Below, one piece after another: positions 1 to 12,489 of a stretch of 64,000 nucleotides of DNA. The stretch lies in the NCBI GenBank assembly GCA_030272585.1, contig BSYQ01000004.1, positions 1,984,001-2,048,000 on the forward strand, written 5' to 3'. Source of the stretch: Bryopsis sp. KO-2023 (taxonomy: Eukaryota > Chlorophyta > Ulvophyceae > Bryopsidales > Bryopsidaceae). Numbering within the stretch: the stretch's first letter is position 1; each line of letters begins with the position of its first letter. Made by a program: the position numbers and the translations under genes. The notes beneath the pieces are model-generated. The model had not been told where the DNA came from. It saw only the letters and a list, made by a program, of their open reading frames with translations, and searched no databases.

Positions 1-3000
1 TTTGACGTGATCTTGGAGATCACATTTCATCTGGAGCACAGCCTCATCAATTTTACACTGCACCACACCCTCCAAGTCAAAAAAAAAAGAAAAAGAAAAA
101 CACCACAAAAACATGGGAAAACAGAAAGAGTCAGCAATTTTGATACTTGTTCCTCTATGATTCTTCAGTGAAAATAGGCAGGAAATTTTTCTTTTTGGTA
201 TTTTAGGAAAGACCCAAATTGACTGGCAAGAAGGAAAGAAAGAAAAACAGTCAGGTTTCCAGCAGATCAAAGGTTGTCTTTATCTCGACACGAATTGGTT
301 GAGAGTGAAAATTCTGACTCACACCTAGAAACAGCAAATTCCGCATGCTGAAAAGCCCCAGGATAGATAGTCTTTACTTTTTGCATAAACAGTTCCTTGC
401 TAGTAATGATGCACTTATGGTTTCTCAACGAACATGTCTGCATTGAGCCTACCTGGAATTTTTTGAAGACATCACCAGCGACCTCCGATCGCTGGGGGAA
501 GTCAGCAGTCTGAGTGCTTCCCTCGAGCTTCCCTGTTCTCCTCTCCTCAAAGGATCCCACGGGCAAGTGACCATCTCCAAACAAATTCTGCGCACCAAAA
601 ACAGCCATCTCTGTGTGAACCCCAACCATCCTCCCAAGAAACCCCCCACCAAAAAAAACTCACCAGAATCTGCTAAGGTGGCAGCCGTTGATACAAAAAC
701 TAGGATTAGGATCCAATCCTTCCAAAAAAGGATAAATATATATCCACATATATTGCTGAGCAATTCCAGGAAATGTACACACCTTCGACAGTTCCTCCAG
801 CACAGCAGATTGGAATCCACTCCGGGTGACCTTGTCGGCTCCCATCGTCTTCCTCCAGATTCTGCCGAAATCCCCTGCTGCATGAATCAAGTTCTCCCAC
901 GACGCGACCAGCTCTTCCCCAGCTGGAACCGATCCCAATCCCTTCGACAAATCCCCACCCAACCTGCCACTGGTCTTCAGGGGCCCGTCCACCAAATCTG
1001 ACCTCAAAATCTCTGGGAGTCCAGAGCCCTCGGCCTGGCGTCTGATCACAGACTTCTCCTTCAGGAAGAGTTTCCTCCCAGAAGATGGACCCTGGGTCAT
1101 GTCGAGCGAATGAGGAGGCTCCATCCTCTCTGAGTCCTGTTGGCAGCTGCTCACGGAACCAGCTGCAATTGAAAAGAAAGCAAAAAAACACGAAACACCT
1201 TAGATATAGAAGACAACAGAAAAACCCAGGTTTCTCACATCATAGCACAAAAGACTTTAGACTTATTAAGCCTCCAGGAAATGAACATACCAGCTGACGA
1301 CACGAGTTCCGTATATTCCTTGGCATTGTCTGGCCTGCTCTCAGTCGACCATTTGACAGCAGGCAAATACTCCAAGCCCGATGCCAACTGCTCAATACAA
1401 GGTGGAGGAGCGGACAGAGGTCTGGTGGGACTGCTGCTTCCACGTTCGAATCGCTCTCGGCCTCTCCTTTCCCGTGGAGTTGACCCAACAGCCAAAGCTT
1501 CTGGTGGATCTTCTCCTCCTGTTGGAAATAAAACTGGCATGGTCAATTTTAACAGATCAATATGCAGCAGCTGCTACACTCGACAACAATCAACTCATGA
1601 ACAGAGAAGGCTGAAGAGTACTTTGTGCGACTGAAATCGCAGCTCATGCACTTCCTACCATCGGTGGAGCGGCGTCGACCAGCTGTGTTTTTAGGTGGAT
1701 CGATTGAGATGGAGCCCTGGGTGGCTTGGCGCTCCACAATCCTCACACCTTGCCCAGCGACCGATCCGGAAACTGCCATCTCATCGGATTCAGGGATGGT
1801 TGCAACTTCTCCAGAATGGACGGCATCAATCTCCTGCACAGTGCCGAAAAACAGACTGTCCTCACTCTACTCGAAAAAAAAAGGATCTTTTCATATGAAG
1901 GTTGGCGAAACAAACGTAGACCCAACCCACCTCATACAGGCCCATTCCGGTGGAGTTATCGTCGAATTTCCGCATTGGATGCTGGCTGTGAATGGAAGCA
2001 CCACTCCTGTGGGACTTGTGCGAGGGCCTCTCACCCACCGGCGACAAGAGATCGTAAATGGGGTTGCAATAAGCCTTGGTGGAGGCAGCTCCAACCGACG
2101 CATCTGAATACGAAGGCAACCACAACTCATGGGCAAGATCCCCTCCTACTCCTACTCCTACCGAGGCATCTGAATTACGGAAGAAAAAGGCAAGAGAGTC
2201 CATGAGTTGTGCGCTTTCCTCAAAAAAATAAAAAAAAACTCATGGACTTTATCCATTAACCATAGAGATGCCGCTTCCGGTGTATGCCTTCGGGGGAAAG
2301 ATAATGTTCCGGGGGGCTGGCGATCAAATTGGCACCCATTTTTTTCCATTACCACCCTCGCAGCATTCGTGTTCGTGAGTATATCGAAATCGACATACGT
2401 TACCTCATTTTGAATGCCCCAAAAATTAAACCCCTCCCTGAGAAAGCCCATTACACCCCCACATTTTGCTTGCTCCCCAGCAAGCAGCCATTGCCTTCCC
2501 TGAATGATTGGCGAACATGATAACAAGAAATAAAAGAAAAGCACCACCACCACCACCACCGCTTTCAACGGGAGCGTGGTGTGTTGGGGGATGGGGGGGG
2601 GGGAAACCTACCTCGAGGCCTCCTGGAATCGTAGCTAGCAGACTTCGAGAGCGTCGACCTCTCGCCTTCCACCTTGGCAGCACGCGAAGGCAGCTTTCTA
2701 GCGTCCATGGTCAACGCCTTCACCAGAGAGTTCTTGCTAGGCATGATTTTCTCATCTTCGGCCTGAGGGCACTCCTTGATTGAGCCGATCTCGGTGTCCG
2801 TATCACCCTTGCCTCCACGTGACCTCCTGTAACCGAAGTCGCTCTCCGATCCGACATGAGGAGATTCCATGCTGTTGAAGCTGTTCTGCCTGGAGCCTTG
2901 GAATGGCGACCGAGGTCGCTTGGGAATGGAGGAGCTCTTCCTTGGGATGGAACTCTTGAAGCTGTTCCTCGACCCAAAGGCACTGGAGCCGGATTCCACC

Positions 3001-6000
3001 GAAGATCGCACAAACTCAGACAGCCTGCGAGCAGCTGCACCCGGTTGCCTTTCCATGATATGCTTCGCACCGTTGATAAGCCCAGATGTCCTCAGGGCAG
3101 CTTCCTGCAATCCGATGATCTCATTGTCTCCGAACAGCTTCTCCTCGAGCGGTTGCGTGGCGGAGTACTTTTCCCCAATTCTAGGCTTGGTTGGGTCTTT
3201 GAAGAGTCGGGACTTCAGCATGTGGCCAGTGAAGCTCATTTCGCTCTCATATGTGTCCAACAGTCCCTTCTGCCCGGTTATCAGCCCCCGGCCAATATCG
3301 CTTTCAGATTCCGACCAGGGAGCCTTCCCCTCGCTCAAGGCATCGCCCTCATCCACAGCATGCAACCCTGCCTTTCGCTGAGGAGCTCCAGCGTCAGCCG
3401 GGGCTTCCTCCTTGTCGGAGTGCTCTGACCATGGGTAGCGCGGGCTGGGAGGGCTCTTGGGCATCTCAGGAATACACCATTTCGTCCTCTGCTTTTTCTC
3501 GCTCGGCAGGGCGGAGCCCGCTTTGCTGTGCTTTTTACCAAAATCTCCGGTTTTGAATTGAGCACCGGACAAATCTGCAGTTTTGAAATCGGCGACCAAC
3601 TGCTTGGGCGTGGCGACCGGTGCATCGAAGGGCTTACGGCTTGGAACTGGAATTCCTTTCTTGGCAGCTGCAGCCGCAAGCTTCGGACCGACCGTCCGCT
3701 GTGCGTGGTCCTTAACCCATTGGAGCACTCTTGGGCGGTTAAAATCATCAATAAATTCATCAATCCCCTTTGGTTGACCCACATCGCCATCAGGAAATGC
3801 CAACCGTTCTATGTCTGATGGTAACTCCCCCAACTCAGGCCTTTCGTTTGGTGTCCGCACTCGCCCAGCTTGTCCACCAGCAAACGCGAGTTTCGGAAAA
3901 GACAACTGATCCTTTCGAACCAACTTCTTGGAAGCCAACTGTGCATGCAAGCTACTTGGAAGCAACCCCATCCTGATGATCGACCACACACACACAACAC
4001 GCTCACCCAACCCAGAACTGTGTAAATGAAAACAAAAACAGACTCCTCTCTACCTTTTCCACCAGTTCTTTACTACCAGAAACTTCCAGTTCGACAAAAA
4101 AAAGCACATATCCTAGTCGATAAGAGTGCACACACACGGATGAGGGTCCCTTGCGCAAAAACTCAATATATTTTTACTAGAATAAAGTCATTATACTCTT
4201 CTTATTTTGGCTGCTGTAGAAAAAATGTCTGCTTTTGCTGTAAAACGCAACCCTGCACCGACCTGTTCTCTTTGGAGGCGTCGCTATCCTTTCTGTCTAC
4301 TGATTTCTTGTCTTGAGAAGACGGACTCGTGCTAGTGTATCCAGCTACCCCCCCTTGCAAGTGCAGTCCATCATCCTTGACATAGGTGTCTGGCGGGCCT
4401 CCGCCAATTCCCCTGAGGTTGAGCTTTGGAACCAAATTCCGAAGCGGAGTCATTTTCTTGATCTTGTTCAAGTCGTCCATAGAAGAGGCCCTTGCCTGGT
4501 GGATCATTCTCGTGACAGATGGGTGGAGCCTCCTTCTCGACGGTGTCACAGGAGTCTCCACTGCAACCACAACCAAACAATTTTTAAAACTTCTACCCAA
4601 TCTCTCTTTTCATATATATATTCCGAACGAAATCAAAAATTAAAAAAATCACTTCCCTCCCCCCTGAAAAAATCAAACATCCTAAAGCAGACTTTTGGAT
4701 TGCCTGTACGACTTTGCTCATTTTCACAAGAATTACAATTTTCGAGAATTCGCAGAGGATTTTTCTCATAATTGTTTCCATTCAGTTATCCTCGGTTGCA
4801 CACATCCTACAATGCGACCTCCAACGAGTTCTTTAAAAAAAAAAGATGCTCCACAATTAGATACAAATCCACACTCCATCCAACCCTGGAATTGAGACTG
4901 AGATGATATTCTAGAGCATGAAGCATTCGAAAAACTCACCGGTGCCCCAAGGAAGGCTCGCTCTCATCTCCTCACACATCGGAGCAACCAGTCCAGACTC
5001 TGATGCCATTCCCTCCTTTCCCCCGGCAGCGTGAGCAGCTCGCAGAACGTCATCCTTGATTTTCCACATGAAAATGCACCCGTCGGTTCCGGCAGTGACC
5101 AAGTGGGATCCCCCTCCAATAACCACTGCCCCCGTGAGCAGCTCCGAATGACCGACAGCGGTGGCTAGGAGCTGCCCACTGAAGTACTCGTAAAGGCATG
5201 CTGTGCCGTTCTCATGGCAACAGACGACGGTTGTGGGGATCGGTCCCTCCGAAATTCTGATCGGGTCTTCTGCTTTTTTCGATGTTTCGAAGGTGTGGAT
5301 GAGCGTTCCGGTGTCTAAGCACCACATACGAATTCTCCTGTCGCTGCATGCAGTCATCGCCACCTTGCGAGTGTTGTTGACCGCCATGTCATAGAGCAGG
5401 ACACGGGGAAGATATTGGTTATGAAACCAGAGTTGTTGCTGTTGTTCAGAGTTCGTTTCTTCATCAGCAAAGCCTTCCTGCAGGGAGCGGAAAGTAACAT
5501 ATCTGTCACGCCCACAACTAACTAGTTTATTACCCCCTGCACACACACACACACACACACAGACAAGAAATTCAATCAACCAGTCCAGATCTTAACACAG
5601 GAACTACAGTTTGCTAAAACACAGCCAATACCAGTGCGAATTATGGACAGGAATTCCTGCACTTGACTCATATCAAATTCAGCAATTATCACTTTCCTAA
5701 TGGGCGAAAACCAACCAACTCCCTCATTTCAAATCAATTTGATTCAACCTGTATTGTTGGAACCTCTCATTGTTCGTCAACAGCAAGAAAGCAGAAAGAT
5801 AACCCTGGTGTTTTTTTTTTGTCTGTTTCTTCCACTCACCCTCTGCAAAACTTACACCAGAGATGTCTTTCTGGTTGTGATCGCTGAATTTCAAGATGTG
5901 GTGACCATCAAAGTCATCCATGTCAAACAAAGCTACTCGACCATCTGTTCCTGCTGTAGCTAATAAAAATTTGTCGTCATCTGCCCGTGGCTCTGAGAAC

Positions 6001-9000
6001 GAGAGGCGGTTCAGCATTCCATTGTGAACAGATTTGGACATCACCACCTCCCCTCCATGAAGCTCGTACACCGTCAACAGACCGTCGTCATCACCCACTG
6101 CCAGATATTCCCCATCAGGGCTGACACGAACGGATCTGAGGCATGCAGACTTCACAGCCTTGGCCTACGGACAAATTTCCACACACGAAACGTTCATCAT
6201 CAGTGAAACAAGGATTTTGGGGGAGGGGGTTAACCACCATTTCCGACTCTCTCTCTCCCTCCTCTGGTTGCCGCACAGTCTTAATGGTGTTGTCTTTGGG
6301 AGAGTTGGAATGCCCCCGAGTCTGTCTGGTAGGATATAGAAAAGCAAGCTTGTTCAAGTGGACATGAGAAATTCACGATCCCGACACTCACCATCTGCTC
6401 ATACTTTCTCGAGCTCAGCCCAAGTCCGGGCTCTTCCTCCTCTACCGGAGGCACCCTACCCTTGTCTACACCTGAATAAAAAACCTTAACATTCGTCTTC
6501 CATTCTGTTCCTCCTCCTGCCCATGCAGGCTGTTCTCTATCTACATCGAGCGACGAGGTCCTGCTGATGCCTGATGGAATCCTCGACGGAGCTCTCCTCT
6601 CGAAAGACCACAGCCTAGCTGTTCCATCGCTGGAGCAGCTAGCAAATGACAATTGTGGTTTCCGCCCGTAAACTGCAGCATCCCTCTCATGAATGTTTGT
6701 GGCAGGGTTGGGGACGATATCGTATATTGCACCCGAGTGGGTCTGTAATATTCTCAGACTCCGAATCTGTTTCAAAAAACACACACATACACACATAAGA
6801 AAAAAAAACTTGCAGCTAAATCGGAAGAGGATGGGTTGGAAAAGCAATACGTCTCCAAGGATAGAGCAAGAAAGCCTGTTTGAGAAAGAAATGCCAGCGT
6901 CATTATTGGTGGATCGATCGTGTGGATTCCATGGTCTATGATTATCATTGTTTTATTTTATTTCATTATTCATAAAAAAATTTTTTTTTTTTTTGGGTGG
7001 GGTACCTTAGCTTTGTCCTTTAAATCCCAGAAAATTGTTGTGCGATCGCTGTAGATGACGCAAAGGACCTCTCCAGAATGATGGAACGCACAGGACATAG
7101 CATCAGGGTACATCCTCCCACCCTGCGAGTTGGAACGTGGGGATTCATTTTCTGCTGGAAAGGGGGGGGGAACAAGCCATAACAGCAAAACAGAGTCAAA
7201 ACACATGAGATGCACAGAATTGAAAAAAAACCTGGGAAAGTTCTGACTTGGTTTACGAACTGGTGGTATGGTGATATTTCTCATACTTTACGCAAATCTG
7301 TTTCAAACAAAATAATGCAAAATTCCGGTTTAAATACATTTTTGAACATTTCTTGACAGTGCGCACTGTGGTTCTCCCCCCCCCTAAAAACACAACAAAA
7401 TTCTTGGGATTTTTAATTCCCCTCACCAAGTTGAAAATTGTTCTTGGGCTGCGGGCAAGGTAGCTGAGCCACAAAGGCCAAGTTTTTCAATGAATAGATC
7501 TTGACGACTCCATTGCTGCAAGCGCAAGCCACCCTGGTATCGGACACGGACAGACCGAAAGCCATTGCCACCTGTGGATCAAATTTCAATGTCACCACCA
7601 AACTACAATGTCTGGCAAAACTCCTCCCATCCCCCAAAAAAGGAATAAACCACCAAAAACAGAAAAGATCCCACAAAAAATCGTGCCCCCAGAAAAAAAG
7701 AGTAGGTACTTCGACCAAGGATAAGGTTTTGTTTGTTTACTTTCCTCTTTTTTTTTTTACCGTTGGAAAGAAAACACTCATTTTCGCTGAAAACTGTCTG
7801 GAACAAAAAAAAGCAAAAACCCCAAAGCGCACATTCGCTTGTCAGTTTCAAGATACTTTTTAGGAAGCACATTTCTGGGTGGAGAGGAAATTAAAAACAC
7901 CCAAACCCAAAAAGAAGACCATCTGTTGGCTGCTCTTACATTAAGGTTAATTTGCTTATCAATGACCCTGCTTGTCCCTCGCATCATACACAAAGTTCCA
8001 CCTCGCGTCACTGCATACACACCACCGATGCCTTTCCCAACTGTGGACTTGATATCGGCATAAAGCACATTTTTGATTGGCCCCTTCAATGCAGGTTTGG
8101 GGAGCAACGAAATGGCTCCATGTCCAGATTGACTCCGGCGAACAGAAGGCTCCGAATGGAGCACCCAAAGCTGCGAAATCCCAACCCAAAATATGTTTTA
8201 AAAACATAGAAACACACACATATGACAGCAACGACGTTGTTAAATCGCGATTGGCTCAACTGGACTGCACCCATTTGAGCAGCTGAAAATATGAACAAAA
8301 GGGTGAGATCAGACGCTCCCTCTCTACCACAGTGCAAAACAAATCGCTTGCACCTGACAGAAATATCAGCTGCTGTGTTTTAACAGCCCTCTATCAGTTA
8401 AAGCAAGTTCCCGCTAGGGATTTCAGCTGAAACTTTTCAGGCGCTTTTCGAGTTTTTTCTTTTTCCCATGGCTGCTGAAAACCACCGCTTTTTCGTTTTC
8501 CAATATTCGGCATAATGTATTGGGGGGAAAACCAAATCCAGAATAAATCGGGATCCACACATCTCCTATTACCTTGAAATGCTCCTTCCCAGTCGTAATA
8601 ATTTTCTTTGAATCTGGCGTGAAAGCAACTCCTGTCATGTCAGTGACAGCCCTCTGTTTCACTAGAGCCACACCTTGCTGCCAACTCCAAATAATTATCT
8701 GGCCATCATAACCAACACCGACCGAAGCCAAAAGCTCCCCTGAAAACCACGACACTAAATTTCAGCTCCACATTCAGAAAGACCGCGGAGCAACTCTGCT
8801 CCCCAAACAGCCAAACCAAATGAATTTCGTTTCTAGAAAAATTCTGATTTCAGAAAATCCTGTGCAGATCTGGAAATCTTTAAAGATCTAGATTTTTCTT
8901 CATATCCACCCAACTTCTGCATCCCCCCTTTTCCAAAAAAAAACACCTGACGACTAAAATTGGTTTGAAAGCCCTCCTGCTGGCTTAAAAACACCATTTC

Positions 9001-9826
9001 TTCGAGGAATTATTCTTGTTATTCTGTGGAACAGCATTTGCACTTTTTCCCGCCAACCACAGTTGAGGACACCATGCTGTGTTCATATTCTCACCATCTG
9101 GAGAAAAGGCTACTCCAGCCACCCCAAACTTGTGGCCTTGCAGTTCCCTGCTGGCCACTTTTTCACCATCCTTGACATTCCAAACAAGGACAGCTGGGGG
9201 TGATTGCTGCCCTATCTCGCCAGCAGCAACCAACGCCCCATCTCTTGAAAACGCCACGCAGTTTATCGCGTGGCTCCGTTCCTCTGATGATAGGAAGCGC
9301 ACTTGCGCATCCCTGTGTGGGTCGTACAGAACCACGAATTTGGACGCCGTGTAAGCGACCAAACATCTTGGCCCATACGCAACCGCGCTTGGACTTGTAG
9401 CGAGAAGGCCTATTACCTTCTCGAGCTCTAAAGCTGGCGCCTGCAACGAAAAACCCACCCAACCACGTCAACATCCACGCCCCGAGCAGCCCATCCCGTT
9501 CCCAACCCCCTCCAGGACCACGAGGTGCTGGGTTACGTGGTTGCTGACTTTCTAGGTCCACTCGGACTTCGCCCCCCGCAAAAAACCCGAAACATCTTTT
9601 CCGCACCATCTCTGACCCGAGACGAATCTTTAATAACGAAGGTCCAAGCACCCAAGATTCTACCACCCGACCCCGTTAGGTTCGCGGAGCCTATTTTTAC
9701 CCTTTCAGTAAGCTTGCCCAGCCATGTCGAGCGTTCCCTGCTAACGCTAGCGTTGTCTTGACGAACTGACGTATATCTTTCCAACGTGGGGTGAGTGTAC
9801 TCGATGGATTGGAGTATACTCCCCAT
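1..9826 (-). CDS. MAPKBP1/WDR62-like WD40 scaffold protein (3' end off window)
   Basis: Seventeen exons in transcription order: 9701-9826, 9095-9440, 8573-8739, 7940-8170, 7427-7571, 7006-7151, 6392-6766, 5840-6164, 4940-5536, 4263-4560, 2612-3972, 1931-2169, 1659-1866, 1291-1518, 783-1162, 453-608 and 1-69 (continues). All junctions are GT..AG and keep phase, giving about 1,800 codons. Residues about 45-800 carry WD40 repeats in the order of vertebrate MAPKBP1/WDR62: LEKVIGL start, HKFGVAGVAFSPDGELLASVG, SVRVSPDGEYLAVGDDDG, LVSCGRDRYVTFR, GHSELLTG. In animals these proteins scaffold JNK/MAPK signalling and mitotic spindle or cilium functions; the role here is inferred only. The rest is a long low-complexity, serine-rich, basic region (exon 2612-3972). 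The last exon visible, with I-D-E-A-V-L-Q-M spacing, could start a coiled coil. The ATG at 9826 is the first in a short leader exon that splices in phase. The acceptor of exon 1291-1518 could instead lie 15 bases upstream (1533). Confidence 0.85.
664..669 (-). other. possible 6-nt microexon of the WD40 scaffold gene
   Basis: Within the intron between exons 783-1162 and 453-608, the minus strand reads a pyrimidine-poor but exact acceptor (cttagcag), six bases ATTCTG, then a strong donor gtgagt. Both flanking exons meet at phase 0, so inclusion would add two residues (I, L) without a frame change. It may equally be chance; only transcripts would tell. Confidence 0.25.
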
Positions 9827-12489
9827 CGCCAGCAGAAATTATTCTTCCTTTCCACCAGAAGAAAAAATGCACAATATCTAACGAGTTGAAACTAACTGCG
9901 CGCGCGCAAGTCGAAAACAGTTTGAGTTTTCGAAAGTGTTGAACGTTTTCGAAGGCAGCACTCTTCCCGGCGTCCAAGTTGCTGCCGAAAAGACGGGACA
10001 GATTGCGTCCCTCTGCGCTCCAACGTTTTTCTGAGCGTTTGTACTATAAAAAGACCACGGTCGGGAACGAACTTCCTGGTGTTCGCGTTAAAACATCCCC
10101 ACACGCAACGAGAAACTGACGCCTCGTGGGACGGCTGGTTCGTTGTTGGGCCCCTTTTCACGGTGCCCCGTTCGTTAAAAAACGTCTCTAGACCTCATCG
10201 TCCCAAGCCGCGGCAGTCTAGACCCAGGCCGAGAAACGCGGTCTTTTTGGAAACGCAGTAACGCCCCACAACCCCCCAACAAGGTACAAACTTCGAACAC
10301 GTGACGTGGCCCGAGACACTACAAAAAGGGCAGAGAACGAAAGTGGAACCTGGCGACTGCCAGTGTCCAGACAAACTCGCTCCTTTCTGGGGTTTTGCGA
10401 AAACGAGGACGAACAAAAAAGAACGACACCACAAACTGGAAAAATGCTCACCTGGGGTGGTGTGGTGGCCAATCCAGAGCGCCGGCCTTTGAAAGCCGAG
10501 CCCCACATCCTCCCTCGTCAAAAATCTCTCCTCTTTTCTTGTCACGCACTTGTTTGCAACCAACGACGAAGTATTCCCGAAAGACGAAATGTATTCTACT
10601 CTATGTTCCCGCAACCAATGGTTCTTCCTCCGAGGGTTTTTCTGAGAAAAGCCCTTAAAAAAGAGGGTGTAGTTCGCTCCCAAAACTCTGCTCTCTACCG
10701 TCGATGCGAACGACGTCCTCGTCGAACTCTCTTCCGACCAAGCGAAAAAAAACGCCGAAACCTAATCCAACCGTTACGACGAAGTGAACGCTGCCTCCCC
10801 GGAGAGAACCCCCAAAAAAGAGGATGAAAAACTGAAGTGAATGTGGTGAAGGTGCCCTAAAATATAAAAAGAATACAGGATAGCTTCGCTCAAAGGACAG
10901 AACAAAGAGACAGAGCTTTCATGAAAGGTTTGCCTTGTTCTCTCTACTTTTTTTTTCCCTTTTTTCTTTCTTTTTTTTTATCCAACAGGCACCGCGCGTA
11001 TGTGTAAAAGTGTGGGGACTAGTTCAGCAGGGGATTTTCGAACTTCCAGTTCCGGTGTGAATGGTGCAACAAGATGACAGAACCCTCGAAAACGTAGCGG
11101 GATTAAAAAGCGTCCCCTGCCGACTCCTGGCGCTGGGGTGATGGGACCTGGGTGGTGAGAGCGATGGGGGTGGAAAAAAGGTTTTGGTCGCGGGATGTTT
11201 TCTTGGACAGAATTCCACACGTCAAATAACCATGCCAGCGCGGTGTGGGGTTCGAGCACGACATTCGATGTCAGTCCTGGTGCTGTAACACGGCGAATCG
11301 CGTGGGACGGTAAAGAATAAATGAAACGGAAAACAAACAAAAAAAAAAACAGAAAAAAAAAACCGTCGAAAAAATAATCAACACATCCTACTTGCGAAAC
11401 GACGGTATGGTTTTCGGTAACCAGTCTCCACGCCCCGCTGCGTGGTTCTGCGACCGCGAAAATCACGAAAAGAATGTGCTCAAAATTTTGAAGTGCGTGT
11501 GGCACTGTACAAAGAACAAGGGCTTTTGCTGCCGACACTTTTCTTTCGCCTAATAAGGGTCCCGCCAGCAACCGCGGTCAGTGATGCGAGTGATTTGTGC
11601 AATGATATTCGTACGGAATAGGTTGAGTGAATATTGGCCGTTAATCGAGTTGTTGTCGAATGCATGGGAGCGAAGGCCTCCGGCACGCAGTTCTCTGGCA
11701 CCCAGGTTCGTTGCGGGCGCAAGACGACGCTATTTCCGTTTCAGGCGTCGTTTCTTGACGCTTGCCTCGTGCAAGCAAACAGTGGGGGAGGGAGGTGGGA
11801 GATTCGTTGTGAACATACGTCATACGGTCCCTCGCTGGCGCTCCCTGCTCTTGCAGGCAAGAAAACAACTGCGAAAGGCAAGGACACCAGAAACCCTTCG
11901 AGCACCTTCCACTCAGTCAGCCGAAAAGCGACATCGTTCTAGACCATTCCCTTGGCGGCGCCTGCACGAGCACCGTCCGTCGATCCAGCGAAATCCAGAC
12001 CGAAACGCTCGTATCCTCACGAACGGTTTGTGACCACCACACCCGTGACTGGGCCGTTCTTCCGCGCGCACCAGCAGTACAGAATCTCTGAAATCCGTGG
12101 ACTCAAATTTTAGTCTAACTCGTACGTACTCTCTCGTAATAACTGGTACTGCCGCCAGATCTCTACATCAGTAAATCCTCTATTCTCAACTTCAAAGTGA
12201 ATTCAGTCGTCGTGGGGTGAAAAGGAGTTCCGGAGGTTTTCCTGGGGGAGGGCTCCAGTTGACTAAACAAGAACAGGCCAGGGATACAGATGTGCCTTTC
12301 ATTTTTCTCCACCACTGATCAAAGGCAAGAGTTCATTGATTTGTTGAATTTTCCAGCACAAGGGGTTCATGCCAACAATAAAAAAGTGGAACAGGATATT
12401 TAACAGCCCAAGACGAAGCTACATGACACTAGGAACCTCTCAGAAACGAGTGCAAATGCGCAAGCACGTGGCCATATCCACTAACAATC
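9827..12489. other. 2.7-kb interval without a supported gene
   Basis: This holds the 5' flank of the WD40 gene and the 3' flank of the AAA ATPase gene. There are TATA-like strings on the plus strand (tataaaaag near 10043 and near 10861), a long pyrimidine tract ending in an exact acceptor (ttttatccaacag, about 10967-10989), and several open frames of 60-200 codons on both strands. I could not join them into a phase-consistent gene or recognise a family. A plus-strand noncoding or poorly conserved transcript starting near 10075 is possible. Confidence 0.3.

Noticed and set aside
2856-3428. Plus-strand frames of 170-190 codons opposite the large WD40-gene exon
   Set aside because: Shadows of the long minus-strand exon 2612-3972, whose splice phases fit both neighbours.
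8220-8286. Extra exon in the WD40 gene between 8573 and 8170
   Set aside because: The segment after the acceptor at 8280 runs into a stop in the required phase, while joining 8573 directly to 8170 gives HFK-LWVL in register with the family's KFW motif.
10306-11571. Frames of 173 (plus) and 197 (minus) codons as genes
   Set aside because: No motif, no phase-consistent splice partners and no conserved composition; left unassigned.
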